DNA of 64,000 nucleotides. Origin: Halorussus marinus. Its GTDB lineage: Archaea; Halobacteriota; Halobacteria; Halobacteriales; Haladaptataceae. Positions 52,880 to 61,428 of the stretch are shown here, piece after piece. A model generated the notes under the pieces. It had not been told where the DNA came from and searched no databases. It worked only from the letters and a program-made list of their open reading frames with translations. The stretch covers positions 1 to 64,000 of the forward strand of contig NZ_SBIV01000008.1 of assembly GCF_004765795.1 (NCBI RefSeq), written 5' to 3'. Position numbers and translations under genes: made by a program. The first letter of the stretch is position 1. Every line of letters starts with the position of its first letter.

Positions 52880-54985
52880 ATGCTCGACTGGGAGGAGACG
52901 GACTCGGGGTTGCGGGTGCTCGACAGCACGAAGACGGAGGTGCGAGTAGACGCCGACGACTGGGAGCCGGCCGACGCGGTCGACGCCATCGAGCGCCCGC
53001 TGGACGAGCGCCTCGCGGGCTACGCCTCCGAAATCCGGCTCCCGCCCGGGCTCGTCTTCGCCCACGGCGGGAAGGCCGACGCCGAGTACACCCACGGCAG
53101 TGACGCCGACCCGCTGGAACTCCCCGACGACGAGTACCTGCTGGACGTCACTCTCAACATCAAGACGTACTTGAAGTTCTCGGGCCCCGCGACCGTCTGG
53201 AAGTCCGAGGACTACGACCACCTGTACGTCTCGTTCCCCGAGCGTACGCTAGTGACGTTCGGATTCCGGAGTCACCACGAGGAGCCGATCGGAACCGTCA
53301 CCGTCCCCCGGACTCCCGCCGGGGTCGCGACGGCGGTCACCTACTCGTCGGCGGCCCACAAGACCACCGGCCCGGACCGGTCGTTTCCGAACCTCCGGGG
53401 TCACCCGCCCCGGATCGCGTTCGGCGACCGAACCGAGATTCCCGACGGGCTCGCTCGGGCCCGCCCCGAGGTCGGGATCGAACTGGTGGTCCCCGACGAG
53501 TTCGCGTCCGTCTACGTCGCGGCCCCGCTGGCCCACTACCTGCAGGCCGAACTCACCGTTGCCGACAGATCCAGACCGGTATTGCGCGCGCCGTCGGCCG
53601 GCGTCGATCGGGAGTTCTCCCCGTTGCCCGCGTTCCAACACGAGGTCGCCGACACGCTTCGTCGGGTGTTCTTCCTCGACTGTCTGGTCCGGAACGCCGG
53701 GGAGTTCAGCTGGGAACTCGCCGAACTCGACCTGCTCGAAGAGTTGGCGCTCGACCCCGCGGCGACTTACGAGGCGACGCCGGCCGAACAACTCGGGACG
53801 TATCTCGACGCCGACTACGGGCGCATCGACGGCGATCTCCCGGCGTGGCACCTCGCGGTTCACGTCGCCGACGAGCCGGCCAACGCCGGCGTGCTCCCGT
53901 ACCTGCTCGACTCGCTGAGTCTCGTCTACCGACCCGAGTCCACGGAACTCGACAAGAGCGAGCTCCTCAGCCGGTCGATCGACGACTTCTATCGGTCGGA
54001 CGCCGCCGACGCGACGGCGGCGTCGCCGACGGCCGCCGAGGGGTTCGCCCGGTCGACCGCGGGCGAGGTCGAGTCGGTCGACCGGCGCGACCCGGTGCTC
54101 CACGACGCTCGCATCAGCGGCTGGCTGGCCGACGGGGTGCCGATCGACGTGTTCAACGCGGTGCCCGACGCCTACGAGAACCGGTTCAAGTACCTCGACG
54201 AGACGACCGGTGACATCGACGTGACGGTCGTCCTCAACGACGAGGAGATGGCCGACGAGCGCGCGACCGTCTCGGAGATCTACCGGGAGCGAAGCGAGGA
54301 CCTCCCGATCGATCTGACCCTCCACGAGCGGCTCACGACCGGGGAGCTCGCCGACGTCTTCGAGTCGTCGCGGGACTTCGTCCACTACATCGGCCACTGT
54401 GAAGAGGACGGACTGCGGTGTCGGGGCGGGAACCTCTCGGTCGCCGACATCGGCGAGAGCAACGTCCAGACGTTCTTCTTGAACGCCTGTGGCTCCTACT
54501 ACGAGGGCCGAGAGCTCGTCAGAAAGGGGAGCGCCGCCGGCGCGGTCACGTTCACCAAGGTGTTGAACAAGCAGGCCGCGACGGTCGGGGCGGCGTTCGC
54601 CCGACTGCTGATCCACGGGTTCAGCATCCAGCGTGCGCTCCAGTTCGCCCGCCGCCGGATCATGATGGGGAAAGACTACGCCGTCGTCGGCGACGGCACG
54701 CACACGCTGACCCAGACCGACAACCGGTATTCGAGCGCCGGCCGCATCGAGGAGCGCGACGGCGCGTTCGAGGTGACGTACAACCAGCTCGCGTCCCGGT
54801 CGATCGGCGGGGGCTATCAGGTGTATCTCCCCGACCGCGACGAGATGCGCCTCCACGGCAACGAGTCGACGTTCACGCTCGACACCGACGAACTCCGATC
54901 GTTCCTCGGTCGGGCCGAGGCGCCGTTCGTCTACGACGGCGACCTCTACTGGTCGGACGAACTCGCGAAAATAGTGACCGAGTAG
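52880..54985 (+). CDS. CHAT-domain (caspase-like) protein, locus B
   Basis: A 701-residue paralogue of the locus A protein. The CHAT domain (about 410-660) has the same catalytic pair at the same spacing: HYIGHCEEDGL with His506 and FFLNACGSYYEG with Cys537. The shared N-terminal block is KTTGPDRSFPNLRGHPP near residue 165. The ATG at 52880 fits the TATA box. The downstream opposite-strand gene encodes the second 44-residue peptide, six bases away. Proteolytic activity is inferred from the dyad. Confidence 0.88.
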   Translation: MLDWEETDSGLRVLDSTKTEVRVDADDWEPADAVDAIERPLDERLAGYASEIRLPPGLVFAHGGKADAEYTHGSDADPLELPDDEYLLDVTLNIKTYLKFSGPATVWKSEDYDHLYVSFPERTLVTFGFRSHHEEPIGTVTVPRTPAGVATAVTYSSAAHKTTGPDRSFPNLRGHPPRIAFGDRTEIPDGLARARPEVGIELVVPDEFASVYVAAPLAHYLQAELTVADRSRPVLRAPSAGVDREFSPLPAFQHEVADTLRRVFFLDCLVRNAGEFSWELAELDLLEELALDPAATYEATPAEQLGTYLDADYGRIDGDLPAWHLAVHVADEPANAGVLPYLLDSLSLVYRPESTELDKSELLSRSIDDFYRSDAADATAASPTAAEGFARSTAGEVESVDRRDPVLHDARISGWLADGVPIDVFNAVPDAYENRFKYLDETTGDIDVTVVLNDEEMADERATVSEIYRERSEDLPIDLTLHERLTTGELADVFESSRDFVHYIGHCEEDGLRCRGGNLSVADIGESNVQTFFLNACGSYYEGRELVRKGSAAGAVTFTKVLNKQAATVGAAFARLLIHGFSIQRALQFARRRIMMGKDYAVVGDGTHTLTQTDNRYSSAGRIEERDGAFEVTYNQLASRSIGGGYQVYLPDRDEMRLHGNESTFTLDTDELRSFLGRAEAPFVYDGDLYWSDELAKIVTE

Positions 54986-54991
54986 TCGAGA

Positions 54992-55126
54992 TTACGGGCC
55001 CGTCGACGCTCCCGCCGACGCGTTCGTTCCGACCTCTACCACGACCGTTCCGGCCGCGGTGAGCGCGAACGCGGCGTTCAGCGCGCGCGGATTATCCATC
55101 AACCACTGTCGAAGTTTGGCTCGCAT
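54992..55126 (-). CDS. 44-residue single-helix membrane peptide (locus B)
   Basis: The peptide starts MRAKLRQWLMDNPRALN, has a moderately hydrophobic helix (AAFALTAAGTVVVEVG), and ends in a small-residue tail ASAGASTGP. Length, the D-N-P-R motif, the helix position and the final Gly-Pro match the locus A peptide. It is convergent with the CHAT gene, only six bases from its stop. An aataaag TATA-like element lies 28-34 bases before its ATG. Function unknown. Confidence 0.75.
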   Translation of the reverse strand: MRAKLRQWLMDNPRALNAAFALTAAGTVVVEVGTNASAGASTGP

Positions 55127-55434
55127 GGCTTGTGCAGTGTTATACAGTGACACTACTTTATTGTTTCGGGGTGACTATACGTTAGTATGATACGATTGCG
55201 CTGAGAAACCGACTCCTAACCGGCGGCCGTTCGATCCCTCGATACCTGAACCGGACCGCCGGTGGTCGATTCCGGTTCGCCGGCCCACACGAACCGACGA
55301 CGTTCACGGAACTCGGGCCGCGACCGGCGTCCGATTAGAATTATCCGATCTGCGACTTCATATCCGGAAATAATCCGTGATTTCCCCCCGTTACTAACGT
55401 TAAAATTAAGTAGGGTAAGAGCCTTTGTGCGCGT
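55127..55434. other. Divergent promoter region of the peptide and tbsP
   Basis: No gene is visible. It contains the A/T-rich promoter of the peptide gene at the left end and that of tbsP at the right end. In between lie short A/T-rich patches and the inverted-repeat-like atacgttagtat near 55178-55189, related to the taacgtta palindrome before tbsP. Confidence 0.45.
55395..55409 (+). promoter_or_regulatory. tbsP promoter with overlapping palindrome
   Basis: The TATA-like ttaaaattaa (55400-55409) is 26-35 bases before the tbsP ATG. The 8-bp palindrome taacgtta (55395-55402) overlaps its upstream edge, a place where a bound protein would block TFB/TBP. Autoregulation is a guess. Confidence 0.45.
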
Positions 55435-56259
55435 ATGGAAACTGGATCGAATTTACTCGACCGAGAGATAGCTGAAATCCTCCGGGCGGTTATCGATGAC
55501 GCTCCGGAGTCGCTGCTCGTAATTAATCCGTCTGCGGACGCGATCGAGGATCTCGTCTCCGTCGCCACCGACTACGACGGCGAGCTCCCGACGCTTCGAC
55601 TCCTCGCCGAGGAAGGTAGCCTCAAGGACGTGATGGACGACTTCATCGTCGCGAGCAACGCCGCCGACCTCATCGACGAGGGCGCGCTGTCGCTTCGGAC
55701 CAGCGACGAAGTGCCGAGCAACTCCCTGCTCGTCACCGACGAGGTCGTCGTCGCGCTGGTGACGGCCGACGACCACGTCGGCGGCCTCACCGCGACCGAC
55801 GAGGCGTTCGTCGGCGACGCGTTCGATTCGTACACCGACGAGTGGGACGCCGCCGACGAGTTCTCGCTTCGCACGCCCCCGATCACCCGAGTGCGAGAGA
55901 CCCTCGGCGAGGAGATCAGCCCCGACGCCCAGGAGGACTTCGACGCGGTGCTCTCCTCGATGGAGACGGCCCGCGGGGACGGCGACGGCCTCGACGAAGT
56001 CACGATCAGCCTCCTCGTCGCGGCGAAAAACGAGGCCCTGCTGTACGACATCAGCAAGTGGGGCGAGGACGTCGGCATCGCGAGCAAGGCCACCTTCTCG
56101 CGCACCAAAACGAAGCTCGAAGACATGGGGCTCATCGGCACCGAGAAGGTCCCCATCGACGTGGGACGCCCGCGTCTCCGTCTCAAGCTCGCGAACGACG
56201 ACCTCCGCGACGCCGACACCGACCAGCTCGCGGGCGTCGCCCAGAGCCTGCTTCACTGA
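55435..56259 (+). CDS. tbsP: Transcriptional regulator TbsP (DUF5821 family)
   Basis: A 274-residue haloarchaeal DNA-binding regulator; TbsP works with TrmB in glucose-dependent control in Haloarcula. The N-terminal part is a possible sensor domain (SLLVINPSADAIEDLVSVAT, DFIVASNAADLIDEGALSLR). The most conserved C-terminal part is a winged helix (LLVAAKNEALLYDISKWGED, GIASKATFSRTKTKLEDMGL, VPIDVGRPRLRLKL). The message is probably leaderless. Target genes cannot be told from the sequence. Confidence 0.9.
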   Translation: METGSNLLDREIAEILRAVIDDAPESLLVINPSADAIEDLVSVATDYDGELPTLRLLAEEGSLKDVMDDFIVASNAADLIDEGALSLRTSDEVPSNSLLVTDEVVVALVTADDHVGGLTATDEAFVGDAFDSYTDEWDAADEFSLRTPPITRVRETLGEEISPDAQEDFDAVLSSMETARGDGDGLDEVTISLLVAAKNEALLYDISKWGEDVGIASKATFSRTKTKLEDMGLIGTEKVPIDVGRPRLRLKLANDDLRDADTDQLAGVAQSLLH

Positions 56260-56363
56260 CGCCGCCCGAGCACGGAGGCGCTTCGCTCTCGGTTCGGTTT
56301 TTCTCGCGTCACCTCCGAGCGATAGCACCGGTCTTTTCGGTCCCCGGGTCCGTCCGTCGACCC

Positions 56364-58100
56364 ATGAGCACACCGACCGTCGGAATCGCGGGCGCCGGTC
56401 GCGCGGTCGAGGCCGTTCGCGCGGCGATCGACGGGGCCGAAATCGTCGCGCTCGACCCCGAACAGCTCGGCCGCGCCGACTTCGGCGTGGTCGTCGACGA
56501 CGCCGGCGCCCCCGCGTTTTCGCGGGCGAACCGCGCGGCCCGGGCGGGCGAGACGCCGTGGCTCGCCGTCGAGCTGGGCGGTGTCGGCGGTCGGCCGATA
56601 TCGGCCGTCGACGCCGCGGTTTCGGGGTTCACAGTCCGGACGGCCTGTTACGAGTGCCTCGAAGCGCGCGTGGCGGCGAACGCCGACGACGGAGACGCCG
56701 AGTCGGGCGCCGGGACCGCGCCGGCCACCGCCCGGTTTGCGGGCGCGCTCGCCGGCCGAGAGGCGGCGAGGCTCCTCGACGGCGAGGACTCGGCGGTCCT
56801 CGGCGGCGTCCTCGAAGTCCCCCACGCCGAGCGGCGCCTGCTTCCGGTTCCGGGCTGTTCGATCTGTGGCGCCGACCCGGAGGCCGAGCCCGGGCTGGAT
56901 CGCGAGTTCGTCGACGCGACCCTCGAGGCGTCGCTGACACGCGCCGAACTGGCGGTCGACGACCGGGTCGGCATCGTCTCGACGCTCGGCGAGGCCGAGT
57001 CGTTCCCCGCGCCGTACTACCTGGCGACCCTCGCGGACACGACCGGTTTCAGCGACGCGCGATCGGCCGAGCAGGCCGCCGGGGTCGCCGTCGACTGGAA
57101 CGAGGCGCTGATGAAGGCGCTCGGCGAGGCGCTCGAACGGTACGCCGCGGGCGTCTACCGCGAGTCGTCGTTCCGGATCGCCCGGTCGGTCGACCTCGAC
57201 GCGCCGGTTCCGCCCGCGGCGTTCGTCCGCCCCGACGGGTGGACCGACCCCGGCCCGGACGACGAACTCGCGTGGGTCGACGGCGAGGACCTGCAGACCG
57301 GCGACCCGGTCGCGCTCCCCGCCGAGTTCGTCCACTTCCCGCCCCCGGACGTCCGCCACAGGCCCTCGATCACGACCGGGCTCGGGCTCGGCAACTCCGG
57401 GGTCGAGGCGACGCTGTCCGGGCTCTACGAGGCGATCGAGCGCGACGCGACCATGCTGGCGTGGTACTCGACGTTCGAACCGCTCGGGCTCGCGGTCGAC
57501 ACCGAACGATTCGACGCGCTCGCGAAGCGCGCCCGGGCCGAGGGCCTCGACGTGACGCCCCTGCTGGTCACCCAAAACGTCGACGTGCCGGTGGTCGCGG
57601 TCGCGGTCCACCGCGATGGGGCGTGGCCCCGGTTCGCGGTCGGATCCGACGCCGACCTCGACCCGGACGCGGCCGCGGCGTCGGCGCTGGCCGAGGCGCT
57701 CCAAAACTGGATGGAACTGCGCTCGATGGGCGAGGCCGACGCCGCCGACGAGGACGGCGCGATCGGCCGGTACGCCGACTTCCCCGAGGCCGCCCGCGAG
57801 TTCGTCCGGACCGAGACGACCGTCCCGAGCGCCAGCGTCGGCCCCGCGGACCCGCCCGAGGGCCTCGCCGAACTCGACGCCGTCCTCGACAGGCTCGCGG
57901 ACGCCGACCTGTCGGCCTACGCCGCGTCAACGACCACACGGGACGTCGAGCGACTGGACTTCGAGGCGGTGCGAACGCTCGTTCCGGAGGCCCAGCCGCT
58001 TTTCACCGGCGAGCCGTTCTTCGGCGAGCGCGCCCGCGAGGTGCCCGCGGCGCTCGGGTTCGAGTTCCGACCCGACCGCCCGTTCCACCCGTACCCCTGA
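56364..58100 (+). CDS. YcaO-type cyclodehydratase with N-terminal zinc/E1-like domain
   Basis: A 578-residue protein. The N-terminal 180 residues look like a reduced E1/NAD-binding module (TVGIAGAGRAVEAVRAAI) with a zinc site made of TACYECLEAR and GCSICGAD. The YcaO domain follows (EALMKALGEALERYAAGVYR, ATLSGLYEAIERDATMLAWY) and ends in the proline-rich PFHPYP, as in ATP-dependent azoline-forming enzymes. It should activate an amide and cyclise or thioamidate a substrate. No precursor peptide with Cys/Ser/Thr core is seen nearby. Confidence 0.85.
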   Translation: MSTPTVGIAGAGRAVEAVRAAIDGAEIVALDPEQLGRADFGVVVDDAGAPAFSRANRAARAGETPWLAVELGGVGGRPISAVDAAVSGFTVRTACYECLEARVAANADDGDAESGAGTAPATARFAGALAGREAARLLDGEDSAVLGGVLEVPHAERRLLPVPGCSICGADPEAEPGLDREFVDATLEASLTRAELAVDDRVGIVSTLGEAESFPAPYYLATLADTTGFSDARSAEQAAGVAVDWNEALMKALGEALERYAAGVYRESSFRIARSVDLDAPVPPAAFVRPDGWTDPGPDDELAWVDGEDLQTGDPVALPAEFVHFPPPDVRHRPSITTGLGLGNSGVEATLSGLYEAIERDATMLAWYSTFEPLGLAVDTERFDALAKRARAEGLDVTPLLVTQNVDVPVVAVAVHRDGAWPRFAVGSDADLDPDAAAASALAEALQNWMELRSMGEADAADEDGAIGRYADFPEAAREFVRTETTVPSASVGPADPPEGLAELDAVLDRLADADLSAYAASTTTRDVERLDFEAVRTLVPEAQPLFTGEPFFGERAREVPAALGFEFRPDRPFHPYP

Positions 58101-58125
58101 GCAAGTCGACTCCAGACGTCGGGGA

Positions 58126-58133
58126 GTTTTATC
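58126..58133 (+). promoter_or_regulatory. TATA box before the short leader frame
   Basis: The sequence gttttatc lies 27-34 bases before the ATG at 58160, which suggests a leaderless transcript starting there. Confidence 0.45.
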
Positions 58134-58159
58134 GTCCCGCCCGTTGTGGCTGGTAGCGT

Positions 58160-58204
58160 ATGGCACGGATCGTTCTGCGCCGGCCGCCGAAGGGGGACCG
58201 ATGA
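58160..58204 (+). CDS. Possible 14-residue leader peptide
   Basis: The frame reads [14 protein letters not shown] and stops in TGA that overlaps the ATG of the zinc-ribbon gene (ATGA). A TATA box fits its ATG for leaderless transcription. It may serve only to deliver ribosomes to the next gene. Very short, so confidence is low. Confidence 0.35.
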   Translation: MARIVLRRPPKGDR

Positions 58205-58374
58205 CGACCGAGTTCGACCTCGGCTGTGTCCAGTGCGACGAGTCGCTCGCCAGACGGACGGTAGCGGCCCAGCGGCTCGGATTCGGGGGCGAGACGGAAA
58301 TCGAGGTGGCGGAGTGTCCCAGTTGCGGCGGGCGCTACTTCCCGGAGGCCGCGCTCAGACGCCTGGAACCTTAG
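58201..58374 (+). CDS. Small zinc-ribbon protein next to YcaO
   Basis: A 57-residue protein with knuckles LGCVQCDES and [11 protein letters not shown] flanking a basic helix ([12 protein letters not shown]). It follows the YcaO gene by 100 bases on the same strand but has its own promoter. Function unknown; a link to the YcaO enzyme is only suggested by position. Its stop overlaps the DUF63 gene stop. Confidence 0.75.
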   Translation: MTTEFDLGCVQCDESLARRTVAAQRLGFGGETEIEVAECPSCGGRYFPEAALRRLEP

Positions 58375-59495
58375 ATGCCGAACGTCGCCCGGAGCATGTC
58401 CCGGCTCCCGGGGCCGAGCCCGACCGCGACGATGGCGATGAGTAGCAAGATCGCGTAGCGCGGGCTCTCCTCGAAGATGCGCTCGTCGAACACCCAGATG
58501 ACGAACACCGCGGCGATCAGCTTCACGATCAGGAACGGCCACGCGGTTCCGATGACCTGCTGGACCGCCTCGGGGAACTGCTCGCCGACGCCGATCAGCG
58601 CGCGGTTGACGGGGTGTTTGGGGACCAGATCGGCGGGCAGGCCGAGTTCGCGCGCCCAGTCGATCCCGACCACGTTCGCCACGCCGTCGACGGTGTGGGC
58701 CCAGAGGACCACGATGCCCATGTTCCGGGTGCCGCGGTTGATCTGGGGGGCGTAGCGCTCGATCGCCCACCAGACGCCGGCGGTCAAAAGCGTCGCCGCG
58801 ACCACGACGACGGCCGTGATCTGGGGGTAGAACTGGACGTAGTCGGTCGTGAACGCGAGGAAGGTGAGATAGCCGAGAATGACCGCGAGCAGTGCGGTGC
58901 CGACGCCCGCGAGCGGATAGCGGTAGTTCGCGTCGCCGCCGGTCAGCCGGACGCTGGCGACGAGCGCGACCAGCGTGATCGCGAACATCGTGAAGTAGAT
59001 CACGGGGCTGATGATGAGCGTGTTCCACGGGAACGCGATCGCGATGTCGACGCCCTCGGGCACGGCGTCGAACGCGTCCTCGACCACGCGTAGCGCGCCG
59101 CCGACCAGCATGTAGGGGAACAGCGCGTAGAACAGCTCGCGGTCCCGGCCGACGTCGAGCCGGCGCAGCAGAAACACCACGCCGATCAACGCGACCAGCA
59201 GCGTCACCGCGTAGCCGATCTCGGAGACGATCGTGTAGCCGGGGTACGCGACCGGTTCGGCCGCGGCCGCACACGACGCGGCGTCGGAGAGGTACGTCGT
59301 CGATCCGTCGGCGTAGACCGCACACGCCGCGCTCTGTGCGTCCGCCAGCACCGGCCCCCAGAAGTAGTGCCAGACGAACCCGTAGTAGACCCGCTCGGGA
59401 AACGCGATCGACCCGCCGATCAGCGCGACCAGCAGGGCCGCGACCGCGCCGACCCAGAGCCGCTCGGAATCAAGCTCTTCGATAGCGGTGACCAT
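58371..59495 (-). CDS. DUF63 family membrane protein
   Basis: A 374-residue archaeal membrane protein with about nine helices. Family marks: [20 protein letters not shown] near the start, [40 protein letters not shown] and [20 protein letters not shown]. Function unknown. Its start is followed by a 52-base gap to lrp upstream, all on the minus strand. Confidence 0.9.
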   Translation of the reverse strand: MVTAIEELDSERLWVGAVAALLVALIGGSIAFPERVYYGFVWHYFWGPVLADAQSAACAVYADGSTTYLSDAASCAAAAEPVAYPGYTIVSEIGYAVTLLVALIGVVFLLRRLDVGRDRELFYALFPYMLVGGALRVVEDAFDAVPEGVDIAIAFPWNTLIISPVIYFTMFAITLVALVASVRLTGGDANYRYPLAGVGTALLAVILGYLTFLAFTTDYVQFYPQITAVVVVAATLLTAGVWWAIERYAPQINRGTRNMGIVVLWAHTVDGVANVVGIDWARELGLPADLVPKHPVNRALIGVGEQFPEAVQQVIGTAWPFLIVKLIAAVFVIWVFDERIFEESPRYAILLLIAIVAVGLGPGSRDMLRATFGI

Positions 59496-59547
59496 GGGTT
59501 AGGTGGCGTATCGGGGCGGTTTTACGGTTCCGGTATCGGCCGTCGGA

Positions 59548-60009
59548 TCACTCGACGCCGTCGACCGGGAGCTCCTCGGCCTCGTAGGGGGTCCCGAGGA
59601 TCACCATCGTCTGCGAGCGGGCGAACCCCTCCATCTGGGCGACGTTGTCGAACATGAGCCGGCGGAGTTCGTCGGCGTCCTCGGCGTAGACGCGCATCAG
59701 AACGTCCCACGATCCGGTGGTGAGGTGGACCTCCTGGACGCCAGGAATGTCTTCGAGTCGCTCCAGGGTCTCTTGCTCTTGGCCCTGCTCGACCTGAAGC
59801 CCGACGATCGACGAGATGCCGTAGTCGAGCGCCTTCGGGTCGACCTTCGCGTGGTACCCCTCGATGACCCCTGCTTCCTCCATTCGGTTGACCCGATCGT
59901 GAACCGTCGCGCTCGACATGTCGATCCGGCGCGCGATCTCGCTGAACGGCGTTCTCGCGTTCTCCTGCAGCGCTTCCAGTATCGCACGATCGGTGTCGTC
60001 GAGTTCCAT
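59548..60009 (-). CDS. Lrp/AsnC family transcriptional regulator
   Basis: A 153-residue regulator. The N-terminal winged helix has the AsnC signature (LDDTDRAILEALQENARTPF, SSATVHDRVNRMEEAGVIEG) and the C-terminal RAM/ACT-like domain (VEQGQEQETLERLEDIPGVQ, GSWDVLMRVYAEDADELRRL) binds amino acids and forms dimers or octamers. Its TATA box is hard to fix. Targets unknown. Confidence 0.93.
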   Translation of the reverse strand: MELDDTDRAILEALQENARTPFSEIARRIDMSSATVHDRVNRMEEAGVIEGYHAKVDPKALDYGISSIVGLQVEQGQEQETLERLEDIPGVQEVHLTTGSWDVLMRVYAEDADELRRLMFDNVAQMEGFARSQTMVILGTPYEAEELPVDGVE

Positions 60010-60073
60010 ACGTAGTATCAGATTCTTTCAGACTAAATATCCTTAGATTCAGGCCGCGTTCTCGGACGATTCC

Positions 60074-60871
60074 TTATGGGACGTTTCGGGCGGCCGCGAG
60101 CAGTTCCTCGTGGGCTTCACCGTTCGAAGCCACCAGCCCCTCGCTGTCGTGTCGCCACGGCTCGCCGTCGAGGTCGGTGACGACCCCGCCGGCCTGCCGG
60201 ATCATGTAGACGCCGGCCACCGTGTCCCACGGGTTCGGGACGACGTTCGTGATCGCGCCTTCGAGCCCGCCAGTGGCGACCATACCGAGGGTGAGCTGGG
60301 CACACCCCAGCCGGCGCATGTCGGCGAACCGCTCGACGATCTCCCGGCAGACGGCGGCGTACTCGTCGCGGCGGTCGAAGTCCCACCAGATCGTGGGCGC
60401 GACCGCGAACGTCTCGGGGTCGGTCTTGTCGCTGACCGACGCGGGCTCGCCGTTGCGCCGCGTCCCGTCGGGGCCCGCGAGGTAGGTGTCGCCGAGCGCC
60501 GGCGAGACGTTGGCGGCCGCGACCGGTTCGCCGTCCCGGACCGCCGCGACGCTGGTCGTCCAGAGGGGCGTCGACCGCACGAAGTTGTTCGTGCCGTCGA
60601 TCGGGTCGATGATCCAGACGTCGCCGGTCTCGGGCACCGCTTTGAGTTCGTCTTCCTCCTCACCGACGACGGCGTCGTCGGGGTACTCCTCGCGGATGAC
60701 CTCGATGACCCGTCGCTGGGCGGCCCGGTCGGCCTCGGTGACCACGTCGGTCTTGCCCGACTTGATCTCGACGTCGATGTCGTCGCGGAACCCCTCGGCG
60801 GCGACCTCACTGCCCGCTCGCGCCGCGCGCTCGGCGACCGCGAGTCGGGGGTCGGTCTGGGCGTCGCTCAT
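60074..60871 (-). CDS. Inositol monophosphatase family protein
   Basis: A 265-residue Mg-dependent phosphatase. Metal-binding motifs: VGEEEDEL, DVWIIDPIDGTNNFV and NPWDTVAGVYMIRQAGG. In archaea such proteins act on inositol-1-phosphate or fructose-1,6-bisphosphate; the sequence does not tell which. The ATG at 60871 gives the usual family length. Confidence 0.93.
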   Translation of the reverse strand: MSDAQTDPRLAVAERAARAGSEVAAEGFRDDIDVEIKSGKTDVVTEADRAAQRRVIEVIREEYPDDAVVGEEEDELKAVPETGDVWIIDPIDGTNNFVRSTPLWTTSVAAVRDGEPVAAANVSPALGDTYLAGPDGTRRNGEPASVSDKTDPETFAVAPTIWWDFDRRDEYAAVCREIVERFADMRRLGCAQLTLGMVATGGLEGAITNVVPNPWDTVAGVYMIRQAGGVVTDLDGEPWRHDSEGLVASNGEAHEELLAAARNVP

Positions 60872-60972
60872 GTGCCAGCGGTAGAGCGTGTCGGGAAAAG
60901 CGTTGTCGGTTCGAAATACCGGGCGGTCCGACGTCCCGGAGCCCCGTCGTATCGCCGCCCCGCGACGGCGTC

Positions 60973-61401
60973 TCACCGATCGTGTTCGAGTTCGCGGTCG
61001 ATCGCGTCCCGGGTCGGGTCCTCGACGGTCGCGAGCGGATCGGCACACACCTCACAGAGGACCGTCCGCGTCGTCGAGAGCCGAACCAGCGGGACGCCCA
61101 GAAAGACGACCTCTCGATGCGTGATGCGGCGCTCGCCCGGCCCCTCCCAGTCGGTGCAGGAATCACAGGGAGTCTCTTCGGAGAGCCGAATCGGTGTCGA
61201 CTCGGTCCGCTCGACCACGCCCGAGGCGATCCGCGGGTAGGGCGACGACGTCCCGGTCGCGATCCGGACGCCCACGTATCCGAGCCCGAGGAGGGCCGCG
61301 AGGAGGAGCGGTACCAACAGAAAGCCCGAGACGCGGGCCATCGCCGCTAACAGCGCGAACGCGACGGCGGTGACCAGCGCGAACGTAAGGTATCGTCGCA
61401 T
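60973..61401 (-). CDS. Membrane protein with two CxxC motifs
   Basis: A 142-residue protein with two N-terminal hydrophobic helices (YLTFALVTAVAFALLAAMAR and FLLVPLLLAALLGLGYVGVR). The soluble C-terminal part holds ETPCDSCTDWEG and TVLCEVCADPLA, probably one zinc site. It starts 27 bases after the SPFH gene ends on the same strand, so it may form an operon with it. Family not recognised. Confidence 0.75.
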   Translation of the reverse strand: MRRYLTFALVTAVAFALLAAMARVSGFLLVPLLLAALLGLGYVGVRIATGTSSPYPRIASGVVERTESTPIRLSEETPCDSCTDWEGPGERRITHREVVFLGVPLVRLSTTRTVLCEVCADPLATVEDPTRDAIDRELEHDR

Positions 61402-61428
61402 CTCGAAGCTCCCGTGTTCGTCTGTCCG

